Shown one piece after another: positions 42,532 to 51,562 of a stretch of 64,000 nt of DNA (position 1 is its first letter; each line of letters starts with the position of its first letter). Both the position numbers and the translations under genes were made by a program. The notes under the pieces were generated by a model that was given only the letters and a program-made list of their open reading frames with translations, was not told the DNA's origin and did not search any database. This DNA comes from Galbibacter sp048266365. GTDB lineage: Bacteria > Bacteroidota > Bacteroidia > Flavobacteriales > Flavobacteriaceae. Where the stretch lies: contig NZ_JBLWZP010000007.1 of the NCBI RefSeq assembly GCF_048266365.1, forward strand, positions 124,001 to 188,000. The letters run 5' to 3'.

Positions 42532-43416
42532 TTACAAACAACAGGTTTCGCTATTGTTACAGGTGTTACCGGAAGTGGCAAAGGAACCAGTTTTTGCACT
42601 GCATGGGGGACAGCCATCAACTTATTTGTAAGGGATATGATCAGACTGTCTGTGGATATTGAATTGACCTACACACCCATAGAGGATAGAAAAACGTCCT
42701 TTGTGAATATTATCGATGGACTCGACCGTATAAAAATCAAGCTAGAAAAAATTCTGCCAGAAGCTGCAATTACCTTAAAAGAGAAAACTTTAAAACTTCA
42801 AATCACTACTGTAAAAGCACAGATAAAAATAGAAGTGAACCAAATCAACAGGGGCGTGATGGATGAAATAGTAAAGTTGCCCCTGTGTGAAACAGCCCAA
42901 GAAGAATTTGACGTTTTCTGTGCAGTTCCGATAGTTCCTTTAGGACAGTTGTACGGTGGAAAAATCTGTGCCGCATTGGACCGCCAACACCCCAGGGATT
43001 TGTTCGATGTAAAATACCTGTTGCAAAATGAAGGATTTACCGACGAAATCAAAAAGGGTTTCATATTGTTCCTTCTGAGCAGTAACCGTCCCCTACACGA
43101 AATGTTGCATCCCAATTTTATCGACCAAAGGGAAACATTGGTCAACCAATTTGAAGGCATGAGTCCTGAAACCTTTACATATGAGGATTTTAAAAAAAGC
43201 CGGAAGGAATTGGTAAATGTAATCCATCAGAACTTGACGGACACAGACAGGGAATTCATATTGAATTTTGGCAAAGGAACACCAGATTGGAGCATCTATA
43301 ATTTTGAACGGTTTCCTGCCGTACAATGGAAACTACGGAACCTTACTAAACTTAAAAATAACAATCCATCAAAATATGATGATTTAGTTTCTGATTTAAA
43401 AAGTGTACTTTATTAA
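42524..43416 (+). pseudogene. abiEii: AbiEii-type nucleotidyltransferase toxin, reading frame broken by -1 shift
   Basis: The toxin starts at ATG 42524, overlapping the antitoxin stop, and reads 35 codons through FALHGG before a TAA at 42629-42631. One base is missing after GGGGGA at 42605-42610: re-reading A42610 gives TAINLFVRDMIRLSVDIELTY, the conserved GG-TA and SxDxE nucleotidyltransferase core, and an open frame to 43416. The longest piece starts at ATG 42637 and has 259 aa with YGGKICAALDRQHPRDLFD. Either the toxin is inactivated, or the shift is a sequencing error in the G-run, or T GGG GGA is a -1 slippery site that restores the family sequence exactly. As written, an ATG 42637 product lacks the GG motif. 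Confidence 0.75.
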
Positions 43417-43428
43417 CTGATCTTTTAC

Positions 43429-43457
43429 TGTCCCAAATTCATTCTATTTTTGGGACA
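43429..43457 (+). terminator. hairpin after the AbiE module
   Basis: TGTCCCAAA (43429-43437) and TTTGGGACA (43449-43457) form a 9-bp stem with an 11-base loop, 12 bp past the toxin stop. There is no long T-tract after it, so termination may be weak. Confidence 0.5.
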
Positions 43458-43619
43458 AAGTGAATATGAAAATAAGATAAGTACTATTTATGATTGACCC
43501 CCTATAATATTCTTATTCTAAAAACATCAATTGCCACCAAACCATATTTTAATCTCAAAAATACCCAAATGTTGTACCTGAGCAATAAAGTAACGAAGAA
43601 TTGACTCTGATTTTAATAA

Positions 43620-43649
43620 AAAAAGCCGAAGATTTCTCTTCAGCTTTTT
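43620..43649 (-). terminator. rho-independent terminator of tRNA-Leu
   Basis: Read on the minus strand, the stem AAAAAGCTGAAGA / TCTTCGGCTTTTT closes on a GAAA tetraloop and continues into a T-run, directly after the 3' end of the tRNA at 43651. Confidence 0.8.
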
Positions 43650-43650
43650 G

Positions 43651-43732
43651 TGCGGGTGAAAGGACTCGAACCTTCACACCTTGCGGCACTAGATCCTAAG
43701 TCTAGCGTGTCTACCAATTCCACCACACCCGC
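43651..43732 (-). tRNA. tRNA-Leu (anticodon TAG)
   Basis: 82-nt type II tRNA. The acceptor stem GCGGGTG pairs with CACCCGC; the T-arm carries GGTTCGAGTCC; the anticodon stem CTAGA/TCTAG closes a loop CTTAGGA with anticodon TAG. The variable arm is long, as in Leu tRNAs. CCA is not encoded. It has its own promoter (43751-43779) and terminator. The AbiE module lies on its 3' side, a common integration neighbourhood, although no direct repeat of the tRNA end was found. Confidence 0.95.
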
Positions 43733-43750
43733 CTGTGCGTTTTGTGGGTG

Positions 43751-43779
43751 CAAATATAAATCTATTTTTTAAAAATCAA
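43751..43779 (-). promoter_or_regulatory. promoter of tRNA-Leu
   Basis: On the minus strand TTG (complement of CAA 43777-43779), an 18-bp spacer and TATATTTG (complement of 43751-43758) match the Bacteroidota consensus. The tRNA 5' end is at 43732. Confidence 0.7.
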
Positions 43780-43812
43780 ACTTAATAATTAAAAAAAATC
43801 TTCTTTTTTTGG

Positions 43813-43820
43813 TACATTTG
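43813..43820 (+). promoter_or_regulatory. -7 element for the M20 dipeptidase gene
   Basis: TACATTTG is an exact TAnnTTTG match, 20 bp before the ATG at 43841. The -33 element is weak or absent. Confidence 0.5.
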
Positions 43821-43840
43821 AAGTTGTAACAATTTACTTC

Positions 43841-45229
43841 ATGGAAAATTTAAAGTCGTATATCAATACGAACAAGGATCGATTCATTTCAGAACTCATA
43901 GAATTATTAAAAATGCCATCTGTAAGTGCAGACCCTGCATTCTCTCACGATGTACTTAATACTGCAGAGGCCGTTAAAACAGCTTTAGATAACGCGGGTT
44001 GCGATTATGTTGAAGTATGTGAGACTCCTGGTTACCCTATTGTTTATGGAGAAAAAATCATTGACAAGACATTGCCGACTGTTCTGGTATACGGACATTA
44101 TGACGTCCAACCGGCAGATCCGGTAGAGCTTTGGGATTCTCCTCCATTTGAGCCTGTGATTAAGAAAACAGAATTACATCCAGATGGTGCAATTTTCGCA
44201 CGAGGTGCCTGTGATGATAAAGGTCAGATGTTTATGCACGTAAAGGCTTTGGAATACATGACCCAAAACAATCAACTGCCCTGTAATGTGAAGTTTATGA
44301 TTGAAGGTGAAGAAGAAGTTGGTTCTGAGAGTTTGGAATGGTTTATTTTGAATAACCGCGAAAAATTAAGTAACGATGTTATTCTAATCTCGGATACCGG
44401 AATGATTGCCAATGATGTTCCCTCTATTACAACAGGCTTAAGAGGATTAAGTTACGTTGAGGTTGAGGTGGTTGGTCCCAACAGAGATTTACATAGTGGA
44501 TTATATGGCGGAGCAGTAGCCAACCCTATCAATATCCTCAATAAAATGATTGCTGGACTGCACGATGTAAATAACCGTATTAAGGTACCTGGCTTTTATG
44601 ATAAGGTAGAAGAATTATCTATTGAAGAGCGTTCAGAAATGGCAAAGGCACCTTTTTCTTTGGAGACTTATAAGTCGTCTATCGGTATTGAAGATGTCTA
44701 TGGAGAAAAAGGATACACTACAAATGAAAGAAACAGCATTCGTCCAACTTTAGATGTTAATGGCATCTGGGGAGGTTATATTGGAGAAGGTGCTAAAACG
44801 GTGATTCCAAGTAAAGCCTATGCGAAAATATCTATGCGATTAGTGCCACATCAAGACTGGAAGGAAATCAGTGAATTATTTCAAGCGTATTTTGAGAGCT
44901 TGGCTCCAAAAGGAGTCAAGGTGATCGTTAAGCCGCATCATGGTGGATATCCTTATGTGACCCCTATTGATAGCCTTGGGTATCAAGCAGCGAGTAAAGC
45001 CTATCAAGCGACTTTCGGAAAAGTTCCAATTCCACAAAGAAGCGGTGGTAGTATTCCGATAGTATCATTGTTTGAACAGGAGCTTAAAAGCAAAACTATC
45101 TTAATGGGATTTGGGCTTAATAGTGATGCGATTCACTCCCCAAATGAACACTACGGTATTTGGAATTACCTTAAAGGAATAGAAACCATACCATACTTTT
45201 ACAAATATTTTACTGAGCTAAACAAATAA
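43841..45229 (+). CDS. M20-family dipeptidase
   Basis: 462-aa metallopeptidase of the M20 family (CNDP/PepV-like). Zinc ligands lie in VYGHYDVQPAD, GACDDKGQ and EGEEEVGSE, with the dimerisation domain in the middle and SGGSIPIVSLFE and IHSPNEHYGI in the C-terminal half. No signal peptide, so cytosolic. Followed by a terminator at 45265-45294. Together with the next two genes it forms a peptide-degrading neighbourhood. Confidence 0.93.
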   Translation: MENLKSYINTNKDRFISELIELLKMPSVSADPAFSHDVLNTAEAVKTALDNAGCDYVEVCETPGYPIVYGEKIIDKTLPTVLVYGHYDVQPADPVELWDSPPFEPVIKKTELHPDGAIFARGACDDKGQMFMHVKALEYMTQNNQLPCNVKFMIEGEEEVGSESLEWFILNNREKLSNDVILISDTGMIANDVPSITTGLRGLSYVEVEVVGPNRDLHSGLYGGAVANPINILNKMIAGLHDVNNRIKVPGFYDKVEELSIEERSEMAKAPFSLETYKSSIGIEDVYGEKGYTTNERNSIRPTLDVNGIWGGYIGEGAKTVIPSKAYAKISMRLVPHQDWKEISELFQAYFESLAPKGVKVIVKPHHGGYPYVTPIDSLGYQAASKAYQATFGKVPIPQRSGGSIPIVSLFEQELKSKTILMGFGLNSDAIHSPNEHYGIWNYLKGIETIPYFYKYFTELNK

Positions 45230-45264
45230 GTATTAGCATTAAATATATAAAAGCATACCTAATT

Positions 45265-45295
45265 AAACGCTCCTTACTTACCTAGGGAGCGTTTT
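45265..45295 (+). terminator. terminator after the M20 dipeptidase
   Basis: AAACGCTCC (45265-45273) and GGAGCGTTT (45286-45294) pair with a 12-base loop and run into TTTT, 36 bp past the stop. Confidence 0.75.
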
Positions 45296-45393
45296 AATAT
45301 TATCTTATGTTGGTATCATATTACCCGTTTTTTAATAGAGAATTGTAATATTCGTCAATTATCATCAAATTTGGACTCATAAATTAAATTGTA

Positions 45394-46785
45394 ATGTTTA
45401 CACGAGAAGTTTATATAGGCAGAAGAGCTGAACTAAAAAAGAATTTAGGAAAAGGCACAATCTTGTTCCCGGGAAATGGAGAAAGCGGAATGAATTTTAA
45501 AGACAACTGGTATCCTTTTAAACAGGACAGTACTTTTCTATACTATACAGGGATTAATATACCCGATGTCTATTTCGTTATTGATATTGAGGAAGATCAA
45601 GAAATACTTTTTGGAAATGATCCGACTCCTGAAGAAATCGTATGGATAGGACCGACTACTCCGCTGAGAGAACTGGCGGAGGCCTCAGGAATTAAAAACA
45701 TAAAACCTTTAAGCGAACTTGCAGATTATCTTGCCAAAGCGTCTCGGAAAAATCAAGTTCATTTTCTACCTCCATATAGAGGAGAGACTAGCGTAACGCT
45801 ACACAAGCTTCTTGGTCTGTCGATAGCCGAGGTAAGTACCAAACATTCGATTGCCTTGATAAAGGCCGTTGTAAAACAACGAGAAATTAAGGAATCAGTG
45901 GAGGTAGAGCAATTACATGAGGCTGTAAATATTACTGCAGCCATGCACACTTACGCTATCCAGAATGCGAGAGCAGGTAAAACAGAAAAACAAATTGCTG
46001 GCGATCTTCAAGCCATTGCCATAGGTGGCGGTGGAAATATATCTTTTCCAATCATACTTACAGCTAATGGACAATATCTGCATAACCATGCTTCTGAGAA
46101 GAAACTGGTTAACGGGGAGCTCGTGTTATGTGACTGCGGTGCAGAAACAGCAATGGGTTACGCCGGGGATATGACAAGAACTTTTCCTGTGGCAGAACAA
46201 TTTACTGCCTTACAGAAAGAAGTATACAATATCGTTCTTGATGCTCATAATTCAGCCATTGCAGCTTTGAAGCCCGGTATAAGATTCTTGGACGTGCATT
46301 TATTGGCTTCCACTAGACTGGTTGAAGGCTTGAAAGGTTTAGGACTTGTCAAAGGAAATACAGAAGATGCGGTTGCTGCAGGAGCACATACATTGTTTTT
46401 CCAATGCGGTCTTGGGCATATGATGGGCTTAGATGTTCACGATATGGAAAACCTTGGAGAGCCCTATGTAGGATATACAGATACCTTAAAGAAAAGTGAT
46501 GTCTTCGGATTGAGGTCACTACGATTAGGAAAAGAGCTCAAAGAAGGTTTTGTAATTACTGTAGAACCGGGTTTGTATTTCAATCCTTATTTGATAGATG
46601 CGTGGAAAGCAGAGCAAAAATTGAGTGAATTTATCAATTATAAGGAAGTAGAGAAATTTAAAAATTTTGGTGGAATACGCATAGAAGAAGACTTCCTGAT
46701 TACTTCAACTTCTAGTCAATTATTAGGTGGACCATTGGCTAAAACAGTCTCAGATGTTGAGGAATTAATAAACGCTTCTAAATAA
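45394..46785 (+). CDS. Xaa-Pro aminopeptidase (M24B, aminopeptidase P)
   Basis: 463-aa dinuclear metallopeptidase removing an N-terminal residue before proline. Metal ligands are visible in LCDCGAETAMGYAGDMTRTF (two Asp), GLGHMMGLDVHD (His), EPGLYFNP (Glu) and IRIEEDF (Glu), with the N-terminal creatinase-like domain (FLYYTGINIPD). No signal peptide. Followed by DPP-IV with a 30-bp gap, so both proline-specific enzymes are likely co-expressed. Confidence 0.94.
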   Translation: MFTREVYIGRRAELKKNLGKGTILFPGNGESGMNFKDNWYPFKQDSTFLYYTGINIPDVYFVIDIEEDQEILFGNDPTPEEIVWIGPTTPLRELAEASGIKNIKPLSELADYLAKASRKNQVHFLPPYRGETSVTLHKLLGLSIAEVSTKHSIALIKAVVKQREIKESVEVEQLHEAVNITAAMHTYAIQNARAGKTEKQIAGDLQAIAIGGGGNISFPIILTANGQYLHNHASEKKLVNGELVLCDCGAETAMGYAGDMTRTFPVAEQFTALQKEVYNIVLDAHNSAIAALKPGIRFLDVHLLASTRLVEGLKGLGLVKGNTEDAVAAGAHTLFFQCGLGHMMGLDVHDMENLGEPYVGYTDTLKKSDVFGLRSLRLGKELKEGFVITVEPGLYFNPYLIDAWKAEQKLSEFINYKEVEKFKNFGGIRIEEDFLITSTSSQLLGGPLAKTVSDVEELINASK

Positions 46786-46815
46786 TAGTAACCCTAAAGA
46801 AGATATCATTGTAAT

Positions 46816-49053
46816 ATGCATGTATATAAATTAAAAAGTCTTTTCTGTGTTTTTCTTCTTAGCTGTTTTATGGTACAGTCGCAAGAGGAGCTTAGCTTGG
46901 AGGCTATTTTCAATTCATCCCGATACCGTAGTGAATATCAAAGTCCGGTTTTTTGGATCTCAAAAGGGGATGCTTATATCACCATTGCAACCAGTGCCAA
47001 TGGAGAAAAACAGCTTATAAAGCATAAAAGTAAAAACGACGACACAAGTGTTTTTTTATCATCCGAGGCACTTACACCATCGGGAGCGACAAGAGCCATA
47101 GATGTTGAGGCTTTCAGCTTGAGTGATGACCAGACAAAGGTGTTGATTTTTACAAACTCAAGTAAAGTCTGGCGCTCGAATACCAAAGGGGATTATTGGG
47201 TATACGATTTTAAGCAATCAAAGCTCAGCCAGATAGGAAAAGAATTCCCCGCATCATCCTTAATGTTCGCAAAATTCTCAAGTGATAATCTCAAGGTGGC
47301 CTATGTTCATGATTTTGATGTCTACACAGAAAACTTAAGCACTGGAGAAATACAGCAGCTGACTGTCGACGGAAGTACTACCCATATCAATGGAACCTTT
47401 GATTGGGTGTATGAGGAAGAATTCGGGATGCGAGATGGATTTTCCTGGAGTCCCGACGATCAGCGTATTGCATTTTGGCAATTAGATGCTTCTCATACAG
47501 GGACTTTCTATATGATCAATAACACGGATTCTGTGTATTCAAAGCCGATTCCAATTCAGTACCCAAAGGTTGGGCAGCCACCTTCCAAAACTAAGGTTGG
47601 CATCATAAACATCACAGATGGCGCCATACATTGGATACCGGTCCCAGGGGATCCAGTACAGCATTATCTTCCAGGGATGCAATGGGTTAATGAAGATTTA
47701 CTACTGATCCAACAGCTCAATAGAAAACAAAATCAACTTATCGTTTACAGTTATCAGGTGGATTCCGGTAAGCTCGAAAAAGTGTATACTGAAAAGCACA
47801 GTGCATGGGTGGATTTGAGGTATCCTGATGCGTCCTCCAACCAATGGGATGGGAATGATTTATTATTGACAGATTCCAATAGCGCATTTTTAAGAATGAC
47901 AGAAACCGGGGATTGGCGCCATGTATATAAGATCAATATTGTCACAGGAGAGAAAACCTTATTGACGCCTGGCGATTACGATGTGGCTACTATATATGCG
48001 CTCTCGGATCGTGACTTGTACTTCAGCGCATCCCCAAATAACGCAACACAACGCTATTTGTACAGTGTGCCGTTAAGTGGAAAAGGGAAATTAAAAAGGA
48101 TAACACCTGAGAGTTTCCGTGGAATCAATACTTATAAAATTTCACCAAATGGGAAATATGCGATTCATAAGCATACCAATACTGAAACACCAACCACATC
48201 GCGACTTGTACGTTTACCAGGACACCAGTCGGTTACAACATTGGTTTCCAATGAACACCTGAAAGGGGAGTTGGCAAAATTACAATTACCAACGACTTCA
48301 TTTTTTAAAGTAACCACAAGTGAAGGTATACAAGTCGATGGACGAATCACTAAGCCAGTAAATTTTGATCCAGCTAAAAAGTATCCGATAGTGTTTAACG
48401 TTTATGGAGAACCATGGGGACAATTGGCTACTGATAGTTGGATTGGGATGTTTGATGTTTACTTGGCAAGCAAAGGCTTTGTTATCATAAAAATGGATAA
48501 CAGAGGGACGCCATCTCTAAAAGGGAGTGACTGGAGAAAATCGATCTATAAAAAAGTAGGGGTGATCAATACCAGAGATCAGGCTCTTGCTGCAGAAGAG
48601 GTGCTGGAGTGGCCTTTTGTCGATAAGGAAAGGATTTCCGTGTGGGGTTGGAGCGGTGGAGGCTCAATGACCCTTAACCTGATGTTTAAATATCCAGAAC
48701 TTTATCAAACTGGAATTTCAATAGCTCCGGTTTCAAACCAGTTATTGTACAATAACGTCTATCAGGAACGCTATATGGGGCTTTCTAAGGATAACATGGA
48801 GGATTATATAGCGGGTTCACCAGCGACCTATGCTGAAAACTTGCAGGGTGATCTTCTTTTAATTCATGGTACAGGAGACGATAATGTTCATTATCAGAAC
48901 GCTGAGCACCTCATCAATGAATTAATCCGCAGCAACAAACAATTCGACATGATGTCTTACCCGAATCGTTCTCACGGTATTTACGAGGGAAAAAACACCT
49001 CTCTACATCTTTACACACTGATTTCTAATTATCTGTTAGAACATAACAAATAA
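46816..49053 (+). CDS. dipeptidyl peptidase IV-type S9 peptidase
   Basis: 745-aa secreted exopeptidase releasing Xaa-Pro dipeptides. An N-terminal signal peptide (LFCVFLLSCFMVQSQ) precedes the beta-propeller, which carries the double-Glu motif VYEEEFGMRDG that recognises the peptide amino end. The C-terminal alpha/beta hydrolase domain holds the triad S613 (GWSGGGS), D688 (HGTGDDNVHY) and H720 (RSHGIYEG). The upstream cytosolic aminopeptidase P and M20 dipeptidase can finish degradation of proline-rich peptides. A hairpin terminator follows. Confidence 0.95.
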   Translation: MHVYKLKSLFCVFLLSCFMVQSQEELSLEAIFNSSRYRSEYQSPVFWISKGDAYITIATSANGEKQLIKHKSKNDDTSVFLSSEALTPSGATRAIDVEAFSLSDDQTKVLIFTNSSKVWRSNTKGDYWVYDFKQSKLSQIGKEFPASSLMFAKFSSDNLKVAYVHDFDVYTENLSTGEIQQLTVDGSTTHINGTFDWVYEEEFGMRDGFSWSPDDQRIAFWQLDASHTGTFYMINNTDSVYSKPIPIQYPKVGQPPSKTKVGIINITDGAIHWIPVPGDPVQHYLPGMQWVNEDLLLIQQLNRKQNQLIVYSYQVDSGKLEKVYTEKHSAWVDLRYPDASSNQWDGNDLLLTDSNSAFLRMTETGDWRHVYKINIVTGEKTLLTPGDYDVATIYALSDRDLYFSASPNNATQRYLYSVPLSGKGKLKRITPESFRGINTYKISPNGKYAIHKHTNTETPTTSRLVRLPGHQSVTTLVSNEHLKGELAKLQLPTTSFFKVTTSEGIQVDGRITKPVNFDPAKKYPIVFNVYGEPWGQLATDSWIGMFDVYLASKGFVIIKMDNRGTPSLKGSDWRKSIYKKVGVINTRDQALAAEEVLEWPFVDKERISVWGWSGGGSMTLNLMFKYPELYQTGISIAPVSNQLLYNNVYQERYMGLSKDNMEDYIAGSPATYAENLQGDLLLIHGTGDDNVHYQNAEHLINELIRSNKQFDMMSYPNRSHGIYEGKNTSLHLYTLISNYLLEHNK

Positions 49054-49083
49054 TAGCTAGAATAACAGTGTTGTTTTTACTAG

Positions 49084-49109
49084 AAAACCGAGGTTTAACC
49101 TCGGTTTTT
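49084..49109 (+). terminator. terminator after DPP-IV
   Basis: AAAACCGAGG (49084-49093) and CCTCGGTTTT (49099-49108) form a 10-bp stem with a TTTAA loop and end in a T-run. Confidence 0.85.
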
Positions 49110-49192
49110 GAATTTTGAGGTCTATGCCTTTGGTGAATTCCATCCAAAAAATAGATTCAATATGCCATTTTTCTTTACTTTTACCAGTAGAT

Positions 49193-50086
49193 ATGTCAAC
49201 TGAAAAACGTTTAAACTCGGCCTTTAAGAACGCAACCAATATCCCTTTTGATGAGAACTCAAAATTTATAATTTTCAGTGATTGTCACAGAGGCGATAAT
49301 AGTTTTGCCGATGATTTTGCCAACAATAGGAATACCTATTTTCACGCCCTTAAGGAATACCTTAAAGAGGGTTTTACCTATATTGAACTTGGTGATGGAA
49401 ACGAACTCTGGGAGAACATACATTTTAAAAGCATATTTGAGTCTCATAAAAACGTATTTCTACTGCTGAAGGAATTTTATGATGATAACCGCCTTCATAT
49501 GTTGTACGGCAATCATGACATGATTTATACCAGTCAAGAAATCACCAAAAAGCATTATGATAGTTGGAAGGATCCCAACACCCTAGAGCAAGTTCCGCTT
49601 ATGCCGGGGCTTAAATATCACGAGGCCTTAGTACTTAAAGAGACTACGACAGGCCAAGAAATATTTTTGACTCACGGTCATCAAGCTGATTGGTGGAATC
49701 ATCGTTTTTGGCGACTCAGCAGGTTTATGGTTCGGGTATTGTGGAGACCCTTGCAGGTTGTAGGTATTTCAGATCCTACAAGTCCTGCAAAGAATCACAA
49801 AGAATTAATGAGAGTCGAGAGACGAATCAAAAAATGGATGCTCAAAAACAGTTGGATAATGACCATTACCGGACATACCCATCGACCAAGATTCCCGGAG
49901 CCTGGAGAAATCCCCTTTTTTAACGATGGAAGCTGTGTTTTCCCTAGAAGTATCACAGGGATTGAGATCCAAAAAGGAAGCATTTGTCTGGTGAAATGGT
50001 ATGTAGATACTACCGATCAAGGTTTTCTTCAAGTCGTTCGTAGCGTTTTGGAAGGACCTAGGAAATTGAGCGCTTACCAACAGTAA
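49193..50086 (+). CDS. metallophosphoesterase (UDP-2,3-diacylglucosamine hydrolase-like)
   Basis: Calcineurin-like phosphoesterase with all metal-binding blocks: FSDCHRGDN, GDGNELWE, YGNHDM, THGHQADWW and TGHTHRP. The start at 49193 (MSTEKRL) is preferred to the in-frame codon at 49115, which overlaps the region just past the terminator and adds 26 non-conserved residues. About 297 aa. The block order is like LpxH-type enzymes, but a lipid A role is not established. Confidence 0.85.
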   Translation: MSTEKRLNSAFKNATNIPFDENSKFIIFSDCHRGDNSFADDFANNRNTYFHALKEYLKEGFTYIELGDGNELWENIHFKSIFESHKNVFLLLKEFYDDNRLHMLYGNHDMIYTSQEITKKHYDSWKDPNTLEQVPLMPGLKYHEALVLKETTTGQEIFLTHGHQADWWNHRFWRLSRFMVRVLWRPLQVVGISDPTSPAKNHKELMRVERRIKKWMLKNSWIMTITGHTHRPRFPEPGEIPFFNDGSCVFPRSITGIEIQKGSICLVKWYVDTTDQGFLQVVRSVLEGPRKLSAYQQ

Positions 50087-50430
50087 GGATACAGTTTGTA
50101 GCCTAAAACTTGTCTAACCGAGCTCTCCATATGTCGTAAATTAATCATGTGAATGAGTTTTCTAATCTGATGATATTTCTTGTTATAAGTAATGGAGTGA
50201 GCCCATAGCCTTAACAAAAACAGAATATTTTCGGGCAAATTACCGAAATATTGGTAAATTGCTTAAGGAAACAAATAGCCCATAAGGCGTCCTTAATGAA
50301 CATTTTAAACGTATATGTTGAAGATGTAAATTTCTGAGGACTTAATATAACACGGGGGTTTAGTGAAAACATTAGCCTACATTTGATTTTATAAGCTTTA
50401 GATACCTATCATGTTTGAAACCGTATAGTG
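50087..50430. other. 344-bp intergenic region
   Basis: Holds an imperfect inverted repeat GCAAATTACC / GGTAAATTGC (50235-50262) and a -7 match TACATTTG at 50378-50385 for the next gene. No ORF or RNA gene recognised. Confidence 0.5.
50378..50385 (+). promoter_or_regulatory. -7 element for the SGNH lipoprotein gene
   Basis: TACATTTG matches TAnnTTTG, 46 bp before the ATG at 50431. No clear -33 TTG. Confidence 0.4.
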
Positions 50431-51138
50431 ATGAGAAAAATAGTACTTTTTATAGGAGTTGTTACACTTTTTGTTGGATGTAAAGGAATTGCGGTAAGCA
50501 GTAGCCAAGGTGTATCCGACTTAGAAAGACAAACCGTAAAATACCTAGCTTTAGGAGATAGTTATACCCAAGGTGAAAGTGTATGTGAATCCTGTAGTTT
50601 TCCTATGCAACTCATGGAGCGTATTGCCAAGGATGCTAAAGTAAAAGTGATCACTGAGGTCGTGGCTGAAACAGGTTGGACAAGTTCCGATCTCATCAGT
50701 GGACTACGTACGAAAAATCTCAGAAACGATTATGATCTTGTAACCCTACTAATAGGGGTGAATAACCAATATCAACATAAAGATATATCAGCATATGAAA
50801 TGGATCTATCCAGTCTGTTGCTTAAGGCAGTACAGTACGCTGGTGGTGATAGGAATAAGGTGATTCTAGTTTCTATACCTGATTATGCCTATACGCCCAA
50901 GGGACAAAGTAGTGCAGATCCAGCAAGTATTAGTTCAGCTATAAATGAGTACAACGGTATTGCTAAAAAATTAGCTAATGCTAATGGGATAGCCTTTGTC
51001 AATATCACCGATATCAGCAGGCAAGGATTAACCAATACAGATCTGATTGCTGAGGATCAACTCCACCCTTCGGCTACTGCCTATAGTAGCTTTGTTTCAG
51101 AAATTCTGTTTGAAATTAAGATAAAGCAATTGTTTTAA
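50431..51138 (+). CDS. SGNH/GDSL-family hydrolase, lipoprotein
   Basis: Secreted esterase/lipase-type SGNH hydrolase of about 235 aa. The signal peptide ends at a lipobox VGC (VVTLFVGCKG). Catalytic blocks: block I GDSYTQGE with the Ser, ETGWTSSDL for the Gly block, LLIGVNNQYQ for block III Asn, and DQLHPS with Asp and His. A GTG at 50428 is in frame directly upstream; I use the ATG. Substrate unknown: acyl or acetyl esters are typical of the family. Confidence 0.88.
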   Translation: MRKIVLFIGVVTLFVGCKGIAVSSSQGVSDLERQTVKYLALGDSYTQGESVCESCSFPMQLMERIAKDAKVKVITEVVAETGWTSSDLISGLRTKNLRNDYDLVTLLIGVNNQYQHKDISAYEMDLSSLLLKAVQYAGGDRNKVILVSIPDYAYTPKGQSSADPASISSAINEYNGIAKKLANANGIAFVNITDISRQGLTNTDLIAEDQLHPSATAYSSFVSEILFEIKIKQLF

Positions 51139-51142
51139 ATCG

Positions 51143-51472
51143 CTAAACTTCTGGAGCTAATTCCACCTCAAGACCATCGATGTCTTCAGTCATTTGGATT
51201 TGGCAGCCTAAGCGCGAATTATCCTTAACGTTAAATGCCTCAGCAAGCATAAGATCCTCATCATAACCCATTTCAGGTAATTGATGATCAGAAGTCACAT
51301 AGCATTGACAAGAAGCGCACATTGCCATACCTCCGCACACGCCAATTGTCCCCTCTGGGGCCAATTCATAGGAGCGTACAACCTCCATTAAATTCATGGC
51401 CATATCAGTGGGCGCCTCTACCTGGTGTACTACACCGTCTCTATCTTTTATCTTTATCGTAATATCAGACAT
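51143..51472 (-). CDS. 2Fe-2S ferredoxin (adrenodoxin/plant type)
   Basis: 109-aa ferredoxin with cluster Cys in CGGMAMCASCQC and a later Cys in SRLGCQIQM. The spacing CX5CX2C fits the adrenodoxin-type Isc ferredoxin. It lies 90 bp downstream of, and in the same orientation as, a ferredoxin reductase, with NifU and Mrp proteins beyond, suggesting a role in Fe-S cluster assembly or electron supply. Confidence 0.92.
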   Translation of the reverse strand: MSDITIKIKDRDGVVHQVEAPTDMAMNLMEVVRSYELAPEGTIGVCGGMAMCASCQCYVTSDHQLPEMGYDEDLMLAEAFNVKDNSRLGCQIQMTEDIDGLEVELAPEV

Positions 51473-51562
51473 TCGTTGGAATTTTGAGCGGTAAAATTAA
51501 TTAAAACTTTTTGTAGTCTACTAATTTACTAGAGAATAATTTTCAATCCTATAGGTCGACTT

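Noticed and set aside
49115..49192. Longer start of the metallophosphoesterase
   Set aside because: It begins only six bases after a terminator and adds 26 non-conserved residues; the ATG at 49193 is better placed.
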